Under the pieces are notes generated by a model. The model was not told where the DNA came from. It saw only the letters and a program-made list of their open reading frames with translations, and did no database searches. Positions 1 to 12,457 of a stretch of 64,000 nucleotides of DNA are shown here, in pieces. The position numbers were made by a program, and so were the translations under genes. Origin of the DNA: Rhizophagus clarus (taxonomy: Eukaryota > Glomeromycota > Glomeromycetes > Glomerales > Glomeraceae); NCBI GenBank assembly GCA_015698045.1, contig BLAL01000006.1:186001-250000 (forward strand). Reading direction: 5' to 3'. Each line of letters starts with the position of its first letter. Position 1 is the first letter of the stretch.

Positions 1-487
1 TAAATCATAATGTACGGAGTAAAAATAAGAAACGAAAGGTTTTCAATTAACCAAACAATTTTATATTTATCTCATGCCACACACTATAGCTTTTGCGCGA
101 AGATTCCAAATAAAACTACTTCGTTGTTAATAAAAATAGGCAAGAACATGTACATCTTTTATTAATAAATAAGAATTAAATAAAAAGATACCTCTTATTA
201 TAATAAATAAAATAATAAGAAAAAAGATTAAAACAAAAAAATAAAAAATAACGAAAAATACTTTTTTAGTGAGTAAAATGACAAAGGGGTATAACTTTCA
301 ATGACGAACAAAAATGAAAAGAAAGAAGAAAACCCATATTTTAATAAAAAACGAAGTAAATTTCTTAATAAGAATGAAAGAAAAGGATTTCTTTTTAGGG
401 ATAAAGAAAAAAGTTCTTTTTGATATTAATAAGAATTTTAAGTCGGCCGAATAATTTGACAGATTATATTTAATTATTAGTCCGTCA
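1..487. other. Gene-free A-rich DNA
   Basis: A-rich sequence downstream of the small secreted peptide gene. I see no open frame with coding character, RNA gene or clear repeat. Confidence 0.5.
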
Positions 488-745
488 TTAAGAGGAATTG
501 CGCAGGGAATTCATTGTGCACGTATGAAAAGTCATGTCACATACATATCCAGCACAACAATCTGTCTCGCTACTACAATGTATATCTTTACATTTGCCAG
601 GATCAAGATTAACTTGTCTTCTTCTCATGATAAAATTGCGTTTGGACATGGTTGCGACACGAGTAGGAGAGTGTGCATCAATATTCAATGTTAAAAAACA
701 AAGAGAAATAACAAAAATTATCTTTAAAAGTATAGAATAATACAT
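488..745 (-). CDS. Small secreted cysteine-rich (knottin-like) peptide
   Basis: An 85-residue protein with no family name that I recognise. Residues 1-24 form a signal peptide: a Lys at position 8, a hydrophobic core, and a likely cleavage after NIDA. A basic stretch follows, with KR at 35-36 and RRR at 41-43, the kind of site cut by Kex2-like proteases. The C-terminal part has six cysteines spaced C-x4-C-x5-CC-x4-C-x6-C (residues 52, 57, 63, 64, 69, 76), the layout of inhibitor-cystine-knot (knottin) peptides. It is probably secreted, processed at the basic site and folded with three disulfides. Small secreted peptides with basic processing sites are common effector candidates in mycorrhizal fungi; a role in host interaction is inference. 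Single exon; the start is the only Met that gives a signal peptide. Confidence 0.72.
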   Translation of the reverse strand: MYYSILLKIIFVISLCFLTLNIDAHSPTRVATMSKRNFIMRRRQVNLDPGKCKDIHCSSETDCCAGYVCDMTFHTCTMNSLRNSS

Positions 746-2026
746 TGTGTATTGGAATGCGAGAATTAAAATTTTTTTTCTTAAATTTAGGTGCTTTATA
801 TGAGAAATTTGAATAATATTTAATAATATTTGATTGTTTGATTTATTTTTATTGTGTACATCCTGGAATTTCTTTTTAAGTAAATTATTATTAAAAGAAA
901 TTTGTTAAATATCGAATACATACTGAAAATAGGTACAAGTGAATTAAATTAGTTAGATAGTTTGCATATTTTTATTTAGATTTTTTTGTGAAAGATTTAT
1001 TTTTTGTTGAAATTATTAGAATTCATATTGTCATTACAAATTTGAACATTTGAACTAGATAGTTGTAGGTGTAATCCCCTGATCATCACAAAGTTTAACC
1101 GTTTTTCTTTCTTTTTTTTTTAGGTTTTGGAGTCTTTAGTTGATCGAAGATTATACACGTGCGTTTATTTGTGGTGTGACTACTGTGACGTGCAATTTTA
1201 AATATGACCAATCACGCTTTTTGTGATAGTTTGTCCAACATTAGAAATTAAGAATTCTAAATTCGAACGTTTCTATCATTTCTATATTAATTTAATTGTT
1301 AATTCCAAAAATAGTTCGTTTCCTGCTTATAAATTTTCTTCTATCGGACAAATTCGACTCATGATTGGACCTTTATGTACGTTATAAAATTTCTGGTAAA
1401 TACATTTTTTAAAAGAATAATATTTTTATTTATTTAATTTATTTATTTGTTTATATTTATTTATTTTTTACATTTATTTATTTGTTTGTTTATTTTGTTT
1501 ATTATTTATTATTTATTTACTTAATAACGATTTAAGAAGGATATAACTATCGGAGAAATGTTTGATAGAATATTACATTGTAATTAAATTATTACAATTT
1601 GATTGGTTTATTTAAGAAATAAACTTGTATATATTGTAAAATGATGCATTAGATTTATTAGAAATTGATGATCGGTGAATAGTATAAGAGGTTAAGATTT
1701 TTCGCAGCATTTGTGTCGATTCAATGATTAGCATTTTCTTTTAAGGAAATTTTATTAACAGGATTTTGAAAGTTCTAACTTAGAAATTAGAATATAACAC
1801 AAATTTTTGCTGCAAAAATGTAAATCTTTGCTGTTCGCAGTTAACAGCAGATTAATGGGAATCCCAAAGAATTCACTTGTGGATCTGTTTATAAACTTAT
1901 TTTTATTTCGTTTAAATATATTAATAATCATTACCTGTTGATTATTATATTATTATTTGTTTCCCAATTATTATGTATTACATTGCATTTTATCTCGATG
2001 CGTTGATATCACTGGATGGTACTGAC
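746..2026. other. Gene-free stretch with TTTA simple repeats
   Basis: No supported gene. Positions about 1424-1515 are a degenerate TTTA/TTTG simple repeat. The rest is unremarkable AT-rich sequence upstream of the secreted peptide gene. Confidence 0.45.
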
Positions 2027-2028
2027 TA

Positions 2029-3220
2029 CAGTCTAAACTCGATATACCGATATTCGATATACCGATATACAGTACATTAAAAATTCGATATCATGATGGG
2101 ATTTCATTTTCCCATCATATATGAGAGCATATATAATATCTAGTGCTCCGAAAGGGTCGGGTCAGACCCGGGTGATCAACCCGACCCGGATTTTAAATCG
2201 AGTCGGGATTGGTAATTATGCTGACCCGTGACCCGCATGACCCGTCCCGTCGGGTTGGGGTCGTACTGTTGCTTTGACCCAGAACAACCCGGGTGACCCG
2301 GGTGACGCTAGGATGACGCATTTTTTCCCACAAGTTTTTTTTTACGCTAAATTTTAGTTTGTTTGTGGCTTTGTAAAAGCTTTACTAATAAATATATCTG
2401 AAACTATTGAACCATATCACAACTTGGAAAATGAAAAGGTTCGCGTAGTGAACTTTTATTAATAATCTCTTTGAGGAGAAAGACCTTCCATCAGAGCATA
2501 AAAGAGCGAAAACTCATCGTGAAGTTAGTTGATTACTAAATGATTAGTTTTATCATTTAAAACTGATAAGACACAAGAAAAACGAATGATGATAAGTTAT
2601 TATTGATAAAAATAAAATATAATGATCACTTTTAATATTTTCTGAAGGAATGATGAGAAAAAATAAACCTGATCGGTTTTATACTTTAAAGTAATAATTA
2701 ATAATCAAGAAAAGTATCTTAACTGCTCGTAAGTAAAAAAATTTTAAAATGTAACAGGAATGTTTTAATTGAAAATATATATACTTAATATTGACAACTT
2801 AATTTTTTTTATCTCTAGTTTTAAAAAGAATTATGAAATAATATATTAAGTAGAGATCAATTAAATTCTAAAAAGCTACAATATTTTAATTATTTTACTT
2901 ATTCTTAAATGTAGTTTACACAAACAGATAATTTTACTATTGTCTTGCCGATTATAAAAAAATTTATATAAATTCGGGTTCAACCCGGGTTATTTGAGTT
3001 AAACTGCAGTTGGGTCGAGTCAAGTTCGGGTTACATAGTTGACCGACCCGAAAATTTGAGTTGGGTTACATGAATATTCGAGTCGAATTCGAACATTTCC
3101 TCAAACCCGACCCAACCCGACCCGTACGGAGCACTAATAATATCGGTATAATTTTGATATAACAATATTTTTCCTGAAATTTCATGAGTCCGGACGTATC
3201 GTTATATCAGAGTTTGATTG
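2029..3220. mobile_element. TA-flanked MITE (Tc1/mariner or pogo-like ends), split by a hAT-like insertion
   Basis: The left end begins CAGTCTAAACTCGATATACC and the right end, reverse-complemented, begins CAATCAAACTCTGATATAAC. Both ends are flanked by TA (2027-2028 and 3221-3222), the target duplication of Tc1/mariner/pogo elements. Without the nested 996-bp element and its duplicated 8 bp, the MITE would be about 188 bp. There is no coding sequence, so it is non-autonomous. The ends have diverged, which fits its being older than the element inside it. Confidence 0.6.
2141..3136. mobile_element. hAT-like non-autonomous element with 8-bp target duplication
   Basis: A 996-bp element with ends TAGTGCTCCG and CGGAGCACTA, flanked on both sides by ATAATATC (2133-2140 and 3137-3144), a perfect 8-bp target duplication typical of hAT transposons. 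Both subterminal regions are GC-rich and packed with iterations of GGGTCGGGT and GACCCG in both orientations, unlike the AT-rich middle. No transposase frame is present. Confidence 0.8.
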
Positions 3221-3222
3221 TA

Positions 3223-5219
3223 GATATTTTATATCTACCACGAGATTGAATCTCGTTATAATAATATCATAATCCTGATAAAATTATAGTCCTGAAAATT
3301 AAAATTTTTAAACCTCATCATTCAGAATTCATTATCCCGACATTGTCTGCAAAATATTATAAAAATAATTACATATTAATAAGAAATGTTAATTGTTTCA
3401 ATAAAATATTATTAAATACTAATTTTACGAAATATTATAAGATCATTATAACAATATATATTAATAAAAATATTAATCATTATTGTAATAATTGTACATA
3501 TAAATAAAAGATATTAATTTTTACAATTCTTAAACATTAACTGTTATAATTTTGCATTTATCGTAATAATATAAAATTAAAAAATAGCTAGTATCGAACA
3601 ATGATCGTCAGGATTTGAAGTTTTCGAGATTATGATTTGTCAGGATTGTGAACCTCAGGTTTGTGTTATATAATTGTCGCAATGAATTCTATGAAATATA
3701 GATTTAGGTTATGAAATGATGATCTGTACTAGGTGGAATCACATGTCACATATTGTGATATTTAAAATAACATATTATTGGATGGGTGAGTATCGGCCAC
3801 AGGACCAAATGATTGGGCCACATTTTCACCAATCAGTGAAGGTGATATAGCCTCACGTTGTTGTCGTATTTTTAATCTATTTTTATAAGTTTTATATATA
3901 CTTTCCTATAAGAATTTTCATTTACATCTTAATTTTTTACTCCGCTTTATGCCTTTATCATCGCAATTATCGCGGTTTTCAAAAATATGTTAACACATGT
4001 AAATCATGGGGTGGCACAACTATTGTGCACGATTTCGCGAAAGTTCTTTGTTGATCACACGAACATGAAATTCATGGAAAATAGACGGAAAAATTTTGGA
4101 GTTCGCGAGAATTCAAAAAAAGTATTTGAAGAGTTCACGCACTTTTTTATAAGTTACAAACAGAATTTTATTTAGAATTAGTTATAAAATTTCATAATCG
4201 AAGAAAAATCACCCCTTAATCGCAAGCTAAATATGCAAAATCGCAAGATAAATATGAAAATCGCAGGTATCACAAAATCATTTTGTATTACATTGTACAA
4301 TTTCACGTATTTTTGAAAACAGCGATAATATAAATTATGTATTATAAAAATATCGGTCTATGAAAATCTGTACGATCTTATCTGCTGAACGGCAACGATA
4401 ATTACAAATCGCACCACTAGTATCGAACACCATCACGTAATATTTTAACGGAGAAAATGAGATTTTTATTTGCAGTCGCCCTAAAAAACCAAAAAAAATA
4501 TTAATAAAAGGTCAGTCACGTAAACAAATACAACAAATACAGGAAGTTCTGGCCAATCAAATTAAACCTCAACCAACCGATGAGCAGAGTTTTTATTTCC
4601 TTTTCTGTATAATAATGCATTTAAAAGGACCACAACGAATTTAATCAACTTGACGAAATTAACGAATTTGACGAATTTGAAATCACCGAAGAAACTTTTG
4701 ACCTTTACTTGATAATAAACAGTTTCCTGACAAATTTCTTAAGTTGAAAATGGTATCTAGTAGCATCGGAAATTTTACAGATTGGAAAAAACTTGATAAA
4801 CTCGTCGACAATCAAATCATATTGATTATTAATCGATCAAAAATCATCAATCGATCATTAATTTTTGGGTCAATTAAATTTCATAATACCGACTTAATTC
4901 ATGTGGTGATAACAGTAGATGTCACGAAATTTTATTACATGTGATAATAACAGCAGATATCACGCATAAAATGTCTACAATAAAACGAAATAAACTTCTT
5001 AATAAAATACTACAGTATATACTAACGTACATTTGATTTATGATTAGCACAAAACAAAAAAAAATATACTTAACAATGAAACTTATTCTAATCTTATATA
5101 TTAGTCTTAATTTTTTAAAAAAACGGGAGAGTAAAATTATTCAAACCATAAATATACCTTAAATAGGGGAATCATATTATAAATATACGAAAGCTCATAT
5201 ACAGTACGTAAATAAATTT
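3223..5219. other. Gene-free stretch with a short inverted repeat
   Basis: No supported gene. A diverged inverted repeat pairs about 3964-3988 with about 4309-4330 (core GCGGTTTTCAAAAATA versus TTTTTGAAAACAGCG), possibly the remains of a small MITE. An acidic frame at 4622-4740 has no start codon and is not called. Confidence 0.4.
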
Positions 5220-5657
5220 TTACAATGATACGAACTCAAATTCTTCGACCTCCTTTGCAAATATTTTTCTCGTCAATTCTTCTTGCTCGATATAGAAATA
5301 TTTACTTTTTTTACTGTAATTTGCACATTTACGTTTAGTCTTCATCTCAAATTGTTTAAATTTCGGGGAAGCATTTTTTTTAATAACTTCATTAATCTTA
5401 TTTGCATAGTTAGTGAAAAACGACTGGAATTCTTTATCTGCAAGATTCCAACTTTCACCAGCTATTCTCGATATTTCTTCGGTATTAATACCGCGAAGTT
5501 CTTTATGTAATATTGAACGATAAACGAAGAAACCATTATAATGGTGAGCGTTAATGAATGAATCTACGTGAGGTAGTTCGTGATTTAATATGCAATATCG
5601 TGCAACGGTTAAGGCGATTTTTCCGTGATTGTTAACCGAAAGCGTAGGGAAAGGCAT
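5220..5657 (-). CDS. HMG-box protein (MATA-HMG-like family)
   Basis: A 145-residue protein with one HMG-box-like domain at about residues 38-95. It opens with NGFFVYRS, passes through KELRG..TEEISRIAGESWN, and ends in a helix with FQSFFTNYANKINEVIKK. The order of the Tyr/Phe, Trp and basic residues matches the three-helix, DNA-minor-groove-binding HMG fold. Genes of this sort, related to fungal mating-type HMG proteins, are amplified in arbuscular mycorrhizal fungi. The C-terminus is basic then acidic. It probably acts in the nucleus, but targets are unknown. The start at 5657 keeps the whole domain. A truncated copy of this gene and its 5' flank sits at 23.2-26.2 kb. Confidence 0.7.
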   Translation of the reverse strand: MPFPTLSVNNHGKIALTVARYCILNHELPHVDSFINAHHYNGFFVYRSILHKELRGINTEEISRIAGESWNLADKEFQSFFTNYANKINEVIKKNASPKFKQFEMKTKRKCANYSKKSKYFYIEQEELTRKIFAKEVEEFEFVSL

Positions 5658-7160
5658 TTTTCGAGCGTGAGAATCTTTTTAATGGGTAATTTCACTCATT
5701 TTTATATTGTTTTGATGTTATATTAATTGAATTATTATAGTTCTAATTAAGTGAAATAACAAAGTCATTGGTATAGATGACGTGAATATACATGATCAAT
5801 TCCGCGAATTCGCACTTTGTTAATCAATGGCGTTAAATGAATAAGTTACAAAAAAATGTATCAAGTAATTTTATTTACCAAAGAAATTTATTTCTCATTT
5901 GTAACCTTTTTTTTTTCTTATACGGAAAAATAATGAAGAATTTAAATTGACCAATCGATATTTTTAATTGGCCCCACATAAACTATTAATCGTAATCAGG
6001 GAATATCTGTAGACCAAAAGGTAAAATGTGACTTTAAATTAGAGTCTGATTTGTAAATCATGTTATGACAAGTTATGTCATATTACATTTAAATAAACAA
6101 AAATAATTTTCTTAACCACCATTCTCAGACATGTAAAAGAAAAAAGAAAAAGATGACACGAGGATAACTCTAATTATCGTCAAAGTTAAATCCGATTAGG
6201 CGTGTATACTGTATATTATTGAGGAATTATTAAAGTATTTCATTATTCAAACAATTTGAATGGAAAACGATTAGAATAAAGGAAAAAGAGTATAATATAT
6301 GCACGCTTTAACCATTTGTGAATTTTGGTCTCGGAAATGAATTAATTTTATTGGATGATAAATTGAGGATCTACGTAACGCCGCAGCAATCAGAAAAACT
6401 TTATGGTTGACTATATAAGTGAATCGTTTGTTGGATGCTTGTTTACATATTTTGTCAACATAATTATAATAACAAACAGACTAAATTTGATTTCAAATAA
6501 CTTTTCTTATGTAAGTATGCATAATTATGAGGAATAAAGTGATATTGAAATATCCGTCATGTCAAATAAAAATGATAAAAAATTCACATTATCGGTCTAT
6601 TCTAGAAATCCTTCGTCCATTTTAGTAGTAGAATGACGTTATAATTCTATTTTATCAAATGGAAAATAGTCATATGTGCAAAAAAATTTCGAACAATAGT
6701 GTCATTTGGATTGTGGAATATTCTTTTTTTATCAATTGATACTTACAAGCCACAATACTAACCTGATTTGAAATATAATAGAAATAATAGCAATTACATC
6801 ATCATGTCAGATGAGTGTCAGATGACAAGCCGATCACAAAGAAATTTGGTTAAAATAATGATTATCCCGTTTATCTTTCATGACGTTAGATAAGGATTTA
6901 TATTATAAACCTCCTTTTCTCACAATCGAAAAAAATAATAATTAAATATTTTTATTGGAGTAATTTACTTTTTAAAATTCCGATTATGAACCGATTTCAT
7001 CATTGTAACTATTATATAATAGGCATTTCGGTAATATTCGGAAAGTGTACAGAAAATGTGTGAAAATTCGATCGACCCATATTTCGGGCTATTCGAATTT
7101 TAATTCATTTTCTGATACCTACCTGAACATTTCTGTATTTACCCGAAAAATAAATTCTTA
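5658..7160. repeat. Duplicated block, copy A (5' flank of the HMG-box gene)
   Basis: This flank matches about 24,845-26,150 in the same order. Shared landmarks include the run around 5,790-5,850 (copy B about 24,985-25,045), the phrase GCTTTAACCATTTGTGAATT near 6,305 (copy B near 25,422) and the stretch around 6,640-6,790 (copy B about 25,800-25,915). Many substitutions and indels separate the copies, so the duplication is old. No other gene was seen in it. Confidence 0.6.
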
Positions 7161-8300
7161 AGGAAGTTCTAGATCGTTTTGCACTTTGATCTTTGGTATC
7201 ACATATGATAATTGAACTTCACGTAATCTTCGCTTTTTACGTTGAGTACTTCGTTTACGTCTATAAGTCGTCCATATGTGTTTGAGACAATTTAATTTAT
7301 AAGAATGTTTCATATCTAATCTAGTATTATTTCATTTCTACTTAGGAACTGTTTTCAAATTTTACAGTTTTTTTAGGGAATTTTTATATGATTTTTTTAC
7401 ATGATTTTGCAGCATAACTTTCAGCAAAATAAAGAGCAGAAGAGGGATATCTTATCATTAATAAACAATTACAGAGTAAGGCTGTATTTAAAAGGCAAAA
7501 TAACTTATATATGCATTTACAGTATTTCATTGTTTTTTATTAAAAAGTATACTTTGTCAAAAACTTTGAATTCTATAATTATCAAAATTTTGTAATCTTT
7601 ATCATTTATAATTAGTAATAAATACTGTACAGTACATATCATATTGTAATTATATATTATTCAATTTTCTCATACTATAATATATATATATATTCCCTTG
7701 ACTATCATGTTTTATAAATTTATAAATTTTCAAAACAATTAGTAAATTAACCTCCTTTTTAATAATAGAAAAGTTTTATAATTCACAAAAACATTCATCA
7801 CGGCTAATCAAAATACATCCAGGAGGACAATGTTGAGCTTGAAAAAATTATAATTTTTTTTTTTTTAAAAAAAAAAAAGAAAATTAAACAATAATAAACA
7901 ATAACGATAAGTTTTATTTGATTATTAACCTTCAGAAACCGGAACTAGTGCGATCACGGAAATAATAAAAAAAGTTTTGAACTTCATTCTTTCGATCCAA
8001 AAAAAGTTTATACAATCACAAACTTTTCTATAAGAAAATTCGTTAACATAATGTAATATTTTTTTTAACATTGCATATAGTCATAATTTATAAGGACCAA
8101 ACCCATATTCTTTTTTTCTTCTTTTAAACATCTATCCTTCACCTTCAAAAAATCTAAACAACAAAAAGATTTATCAACTATATCAGAGTTACCTACTTGT
8201 GAGAATATAAAAAGAGAATTGTCGATATAAAACACAAATAGAAGGTAAGGAAATTTAAAAGTCCATTCATTTTCAAGGTGGAACTGTAAATGGGAGTAGT
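7161..8300. other. Gene-free stretch
   Basis: AT-rich, with a TA microsatellite near 7,677-7,694 and a T-run/A-run near 7,853-7,878. I see no gene. Confidence 0.4.
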
Positions 8301-8305
8301 GTTGT

Positions 8306-8450
8306 AAGGTTATTTATAGCCTTATAATAACCTCTTACCCTTAATGATTACTAAGTAAAATGCAAAAAGTCCAGTTATTCTTAGAAGCGATAGGACTCGT
8401 AACTGGCTACTCCTCCGTAGGGGAAGTGACCCGCTGTAGCGCATTTACTT
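8306..8450 (+). ncRNA. Possible structured RNA with nested stems
   Basis: A short GC-richer island. 8306-8340 folds as a hairpin (GTAAGGTTATT with AATAACCTCTTAC). Next, AAGTAAAATGC (8353-8363) can pair with GCATTTACTT (8441-8450), enclosing CCAGTTA (8371-8377) with TAACTGG (8400-8406), CTAC (8407-8410) with GTAG (8417-8420), a GGG/CCC hairpin, and GCT/AGC. This is a multi-branched, cloverleaf-like layout but not a tRNA: no T-loop or proper arm lengths. It matches no snRNA or ribozyme core that I recognise. Strand and function are unknown. Confidence 0.25.
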
Positions 8451-9359
8451 GCTTTTCAACTTTTTCCTTTTTAATATAGAAAAATAGAAGTATTCCTTCT
8501 ATTAGGAATAACCTTGAAATAGATGGATATATCTTGATCAACTGTAATTCTTGTATTGATATGGACTTGATTCCAATGATTTATTAGTCACTTATTAATT
8601 TTTTTATGAAAAAAAGAATATTCTGCGTATATATTACATGATGTTGTTGGTTTAAATAAATGTAATAAAGCAAAGGTGACCCAAATACGTTATTCTTTTA
8701 TTTCATTACATTAACTATTCAAAACATTAGTCAAAATATAACTCATTTCACATCTAGAATTATTATTAAGGATATAAATGATGAAAATCAGAATAATATT
8801 TTAAAAAAGAACGAAATTATATTACAGATTAGGTAAAGGTGAAGCCACTGAAATTCATAAATAATTATAATTATTAATTTTTTTTTTGCTATTCCTAAAT
8901 TATTGTAAATGAATATGAATAATAAAAGAATAAATAAATAGTAAATAAATAAAATATACCAAAAAATTTTGATCAAGATTAATTTTACAAATTAGAATAA
9001 AATATTACTATCACTCAACGGCTTTTCTTTGCGATCACGATCATAAACTAACTAAATTTTTTATTGAAATTCAAGACAATTCTATTATATCAAATAAGAA
9101 TAAAATATTACCATCACCAAACCTTTTTCTCTATATATATGTATATATTGTGATCACGATCATGTTCTTTTCAGATTTTTCTATATTGTTCGGAATATAA
9201 TCTTAGCCTACTTTCCATGTCGTATCGTCTGCATAGATCATCGCTACTACTGTACATTTTTTTTTTTTGAAATTACCGTACAACTTACTTATTTTTTATC
9301 GATCAAATGCGGAATGAATCTTTCTAAGACTGAATTTTGAGTGATAAATTCGGCCTCCC
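8451..9359. other. Gene-free stretch with an imperfect tandem duplication
   Basis: Two related segments at about 8,990-9,047 and 9,096-9,166 share AGAATAAAATATTAC and GATCACGATCAT, so they look like a tandem duplication. Nothing else is seen. Confidence 0.4.
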
Positions 9360-10436
9360 TTAATTTTCACTAAGAATATCTGTTTGCAATGATTCTATTA
9401 TATTACCATATCGTTCATAATAGTTATCTGTTGGTCGATTTGAAGGGTTCGCATCTAGACATCTTTTAATTAAGTGAACAAATGATTTAGGTACTTTAAT
9501 ATTAAACCTTGGTCTAAGATCTTGACAAATTTTTATTGCTAAAAGTTCATTACGGGCTACATACTTCATACATAATTATATCAAAACTATAAATATCAGA
9601 AGCTTTAGAATAATTTTGTCTTCTTAAAACTTCAAGAGCTATATAAGGTAGGACGCCATATATACCATTTTTTGTACTTTCTAATTCATTATTATCATGT
9701 TTGTATAATCCCATATCACATATTGAAGTTTTTAATGATAGTTTAATATTATAATATATTTCCAATATTTAAATCTTGATGATTTAAATCTTGTTCATGA
9801 AATATTACATAAATCAAAAATCAACGTAAATCATTATTATTTTTATTCAAATAACTTCGTAAATTTCCATTAAATGCATATTCCAAAATCATCATATAAT
9901 TTTTCGTTCTTGGATTTTGAGTTATTCCAAAAAAATTGAACAATATTTGATCCATGTTCAATCGTTTTATAATGTGATTTAATCTAAAAAAAAAAGAAAA
10001 AAAAATAAAATTAAAATAAAATACGTTGAATAAAATTATTTTTCAAGTGATTATCGTAAATGTAATAACTTTTACCTCTTTTAAAATTTCTGATATGACA
10101 TTTTTCCGAATAATTTAAACTTTAAGGGCTACAAACATATTTTGACCAAATCTTTTCCATGATTTTTATTATCCCATCCACGTATATATCAATTAATCCA
10201 AATTTCTCTATAAACTGATCCAAACCCTTCTCTTGCAATATATTCAATATTATAAAATCTATCATAAGGTATCCACTCTGATATTTAAAATTATTATTCG
10301 CTAATAATTAAATATTTTGTAAAATTTATCGATATCATCGTTACCACTCGACCAATTTTTGAAATTGTTTTTTTGAATTACATTTATGACATCATTTATT
10401 TCCAGTATTCATTCGTTTACATTTTTACATAAATCT
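9360..10436 (-). pseudogene. Protein kinase pseudogene (glomeromycotan NWTSGND type)
   Basis: A decayed member of the same kinase family as the 49.5-55.5 kb gene. In order on the minus strand I can read: a Cys-rich leader near 10,400; a remnant of the NWTSGND block (NWSSGNDDIDKF); IPYDRFYNIEYIAREGFGSV (glycine loop); a broken beta-3 region; GITQNPRTKNYMMILEYA; a catalytic loop changed to NHQDLNIGN (Arg of HRD lost); CDMGLYK; LPYIALEVL (APE lost); and LIKRCLDANPSNRP. Stops and frameshifts separate these pieces, including a TGA in the beta-2 region and a shift between YEVCSP and MKYVAR. Key residues are lost and the frame is broken repeatedly, so I call it a pseudogene. It is too degraded to be explained by a single sequencing error. 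Confidence 0.8.
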
Positions 10437-11480
10437 ATTTTGTGATGTAACTCATACATGTCTGAGAAAAATGTTTCTTTTTATATATTATTCAACGCAG
10501 TAACGCAACACAACACGTGCGTAAAATTATGGTAGTGTGGTGATCAGTTAATTAGTCGAATGTCCTGCAATGTGAGGTAAAATCTACCTAAATTAGTATT
10601 TAATGGTTCTCATCACTTAAGTTTCACGTATAAAAAAAAACTACTGATTACTTATTAAAAAAAAAAAATCCTTTTTAATTTATACTAATCGACCAAAAAA
10701 CAATGTAAAAAATGTACAGATTTTCTTTCAATGATCATGTTTAATTTTGTATTGGTATATGTTGTACTCCTTGTATATTTTTAGAAAACACTTGGCGCAT
10801 TAGGTGGGCAATAAATAAAAAAAAAGATTTTTTTTTATAAGAGAAGTAAAAAAAAAAATAAACTAAAAAAAAAAAATAATAATGAATAAAAATCAAGGAA
10901 GGGAAAGACAAAGAAAGGAAGATCAAAATCTAGGTTTATATAAAAAAAAACAAAACACGTATCGTAACAAAACAATAAGCAATTACGGGATCACGTGTTA
11001 CGGATAAATTTATTATCTCAATTTAAAAAAGATGAAGTTCAAAAATTCCGTATACGTTCCATATATATTAATTTTTTCACATACATCTATATACACCAAT
11101 TTTTTAAAATGAATTACGTATTAATATACGGAATTGTTATACGGAATCGATAAAAACGTATATCAAACGTTTATATAGGGCAATAGGGCAACTAGCTTCA
11201 AGAATTCGGTATTTTATGGCAGTACAATATTATTTCAACAATTGTTTGACGTAACGTTTATACTGTATCAAATTATTAAAGTTTACGAAGATAACGATTA
11301 TATATGACATATTTTTGATACACTTCGTGGTTAGAACTAATTGCGAAATAGGTATAATTTTAGTGTTAATAGATTAAAAACCATAGATAATAAAACAGCA
11401 GGCACCACTGGCTAAAGATTCTATAATCTACATAATGTGTGAAATATTTTGTTAATATATAATAATTGTGTACTATAATT
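10437..11480. other. Gene-free stretch
   Basis: AT-rich, with purine-rich A runs at about 10,815-10,925. The frame there is low complexity. Nothing supported. Confidence 0.4.
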
Positions 11481-12270
11481 AATTCGTGATCCGCCTCCGA
11501 ACCAGTGAAAACTATTAATACATTTCGGGGAACTAATTTTTGCGAATTAATTAACCCTTAAATGGCTTTTGAACCAATTTGTCCAGAATTTTTTTTTTTA
11601 AGCATTACAGAATAATGTTCCGGAGTATATTGAATGATAAATTTGCGTCATCAAATATTAGTTTCACAAGTTTGATCAACATATACTTACCATTTAGGGT
11701 TACGATATTGTAAAAATTGGTGATTTTGTCTAAAGCCAAGTTTGTATTATAACCCCGGCTGAAAAATAATGTAACCAATTGCTTAAAACTGGGGGAATTA
11801 AGGCTCGTCAATGATTTTTATATTGTATGATTATTTAAAAAATTTTTTCTTTAGCGACGCTGGATTCCGGCCCTTAAAAATGCTATATTATTTAATTACA
11901 GGAAGTATAACAATTACAAAATTGATATTTTTTTACTAAAATATTATTTTATATGCTGATAAATATCTGTTTTGGAGTGTATAAACAAAAAAAAATTAAA
12001 AAAAAAGTTTTTTCTATCAATCACAGGCTGTCTAGCTTATTGTGCTATATTTTGCTTATATTGGGTAGCTATCCAATTTTGAATAGTTGATACCTTTTAG
12101 AATGTCAGTTTCTTCTAAACTACCTTTCCCCATTAACTTTTTAAGTTCATTCTACCTTTCTTACATGCTATATCTATTACTCTTATTTAAATTCCTGCTA
12201 ATTAATTTGCAAAAATAATTCCCCGAATTGTATTAGTAGTTTTCGCTGGTTCGGAGACGGATCACGAATT
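11481..12270. mobile_element. TIR element with about 60-bp inverted ends
   Basis: The left end starts AATTCGTGATCCGCCTCCGA. The right end, reverse-complemented, starts AATTCGTGATCCGTCTCCGA. The match continues through AACCAG, GAAAACTA and CGGGGAA for about 60 bp with few mismatches. The interior (about 790 bp in total) holds only an unconvincing 68-residue frame at 11,605-11,811 (-). No clear target duplication was found, so the superfamily is unassigned. Confidence 0.6.
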
Positions 12271-12457
12271 AAATATTAAACCAATAAAAAAAATTGTATA
12301 CCACGCACTAGAAATTTTATTAATAAAAATAAATATAATATGATCTTGTGAATCAGTATGCGTACGATTTTAAATTATAATACATACTTTGTAATATATA
12401 TAATATACTTTATGTCAAAATGTAAATTTTTCACAAAATGCGTTTCACCGTTAATAT

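Noticed and set aside
4622-4740. Acidic stretch QLDEINEFDEFEITEETF
   Set aside because: No start codon or convincing acceptor, and it stops after about 38 codons; could be a relic but cannot be supported.
8306-8450. tRNA or spliceosomal RNA
   Set aside because: Arm lengths and loops do not fit a tRNA, and no U1, U2, U4, U5 or U6 core sequence is present.
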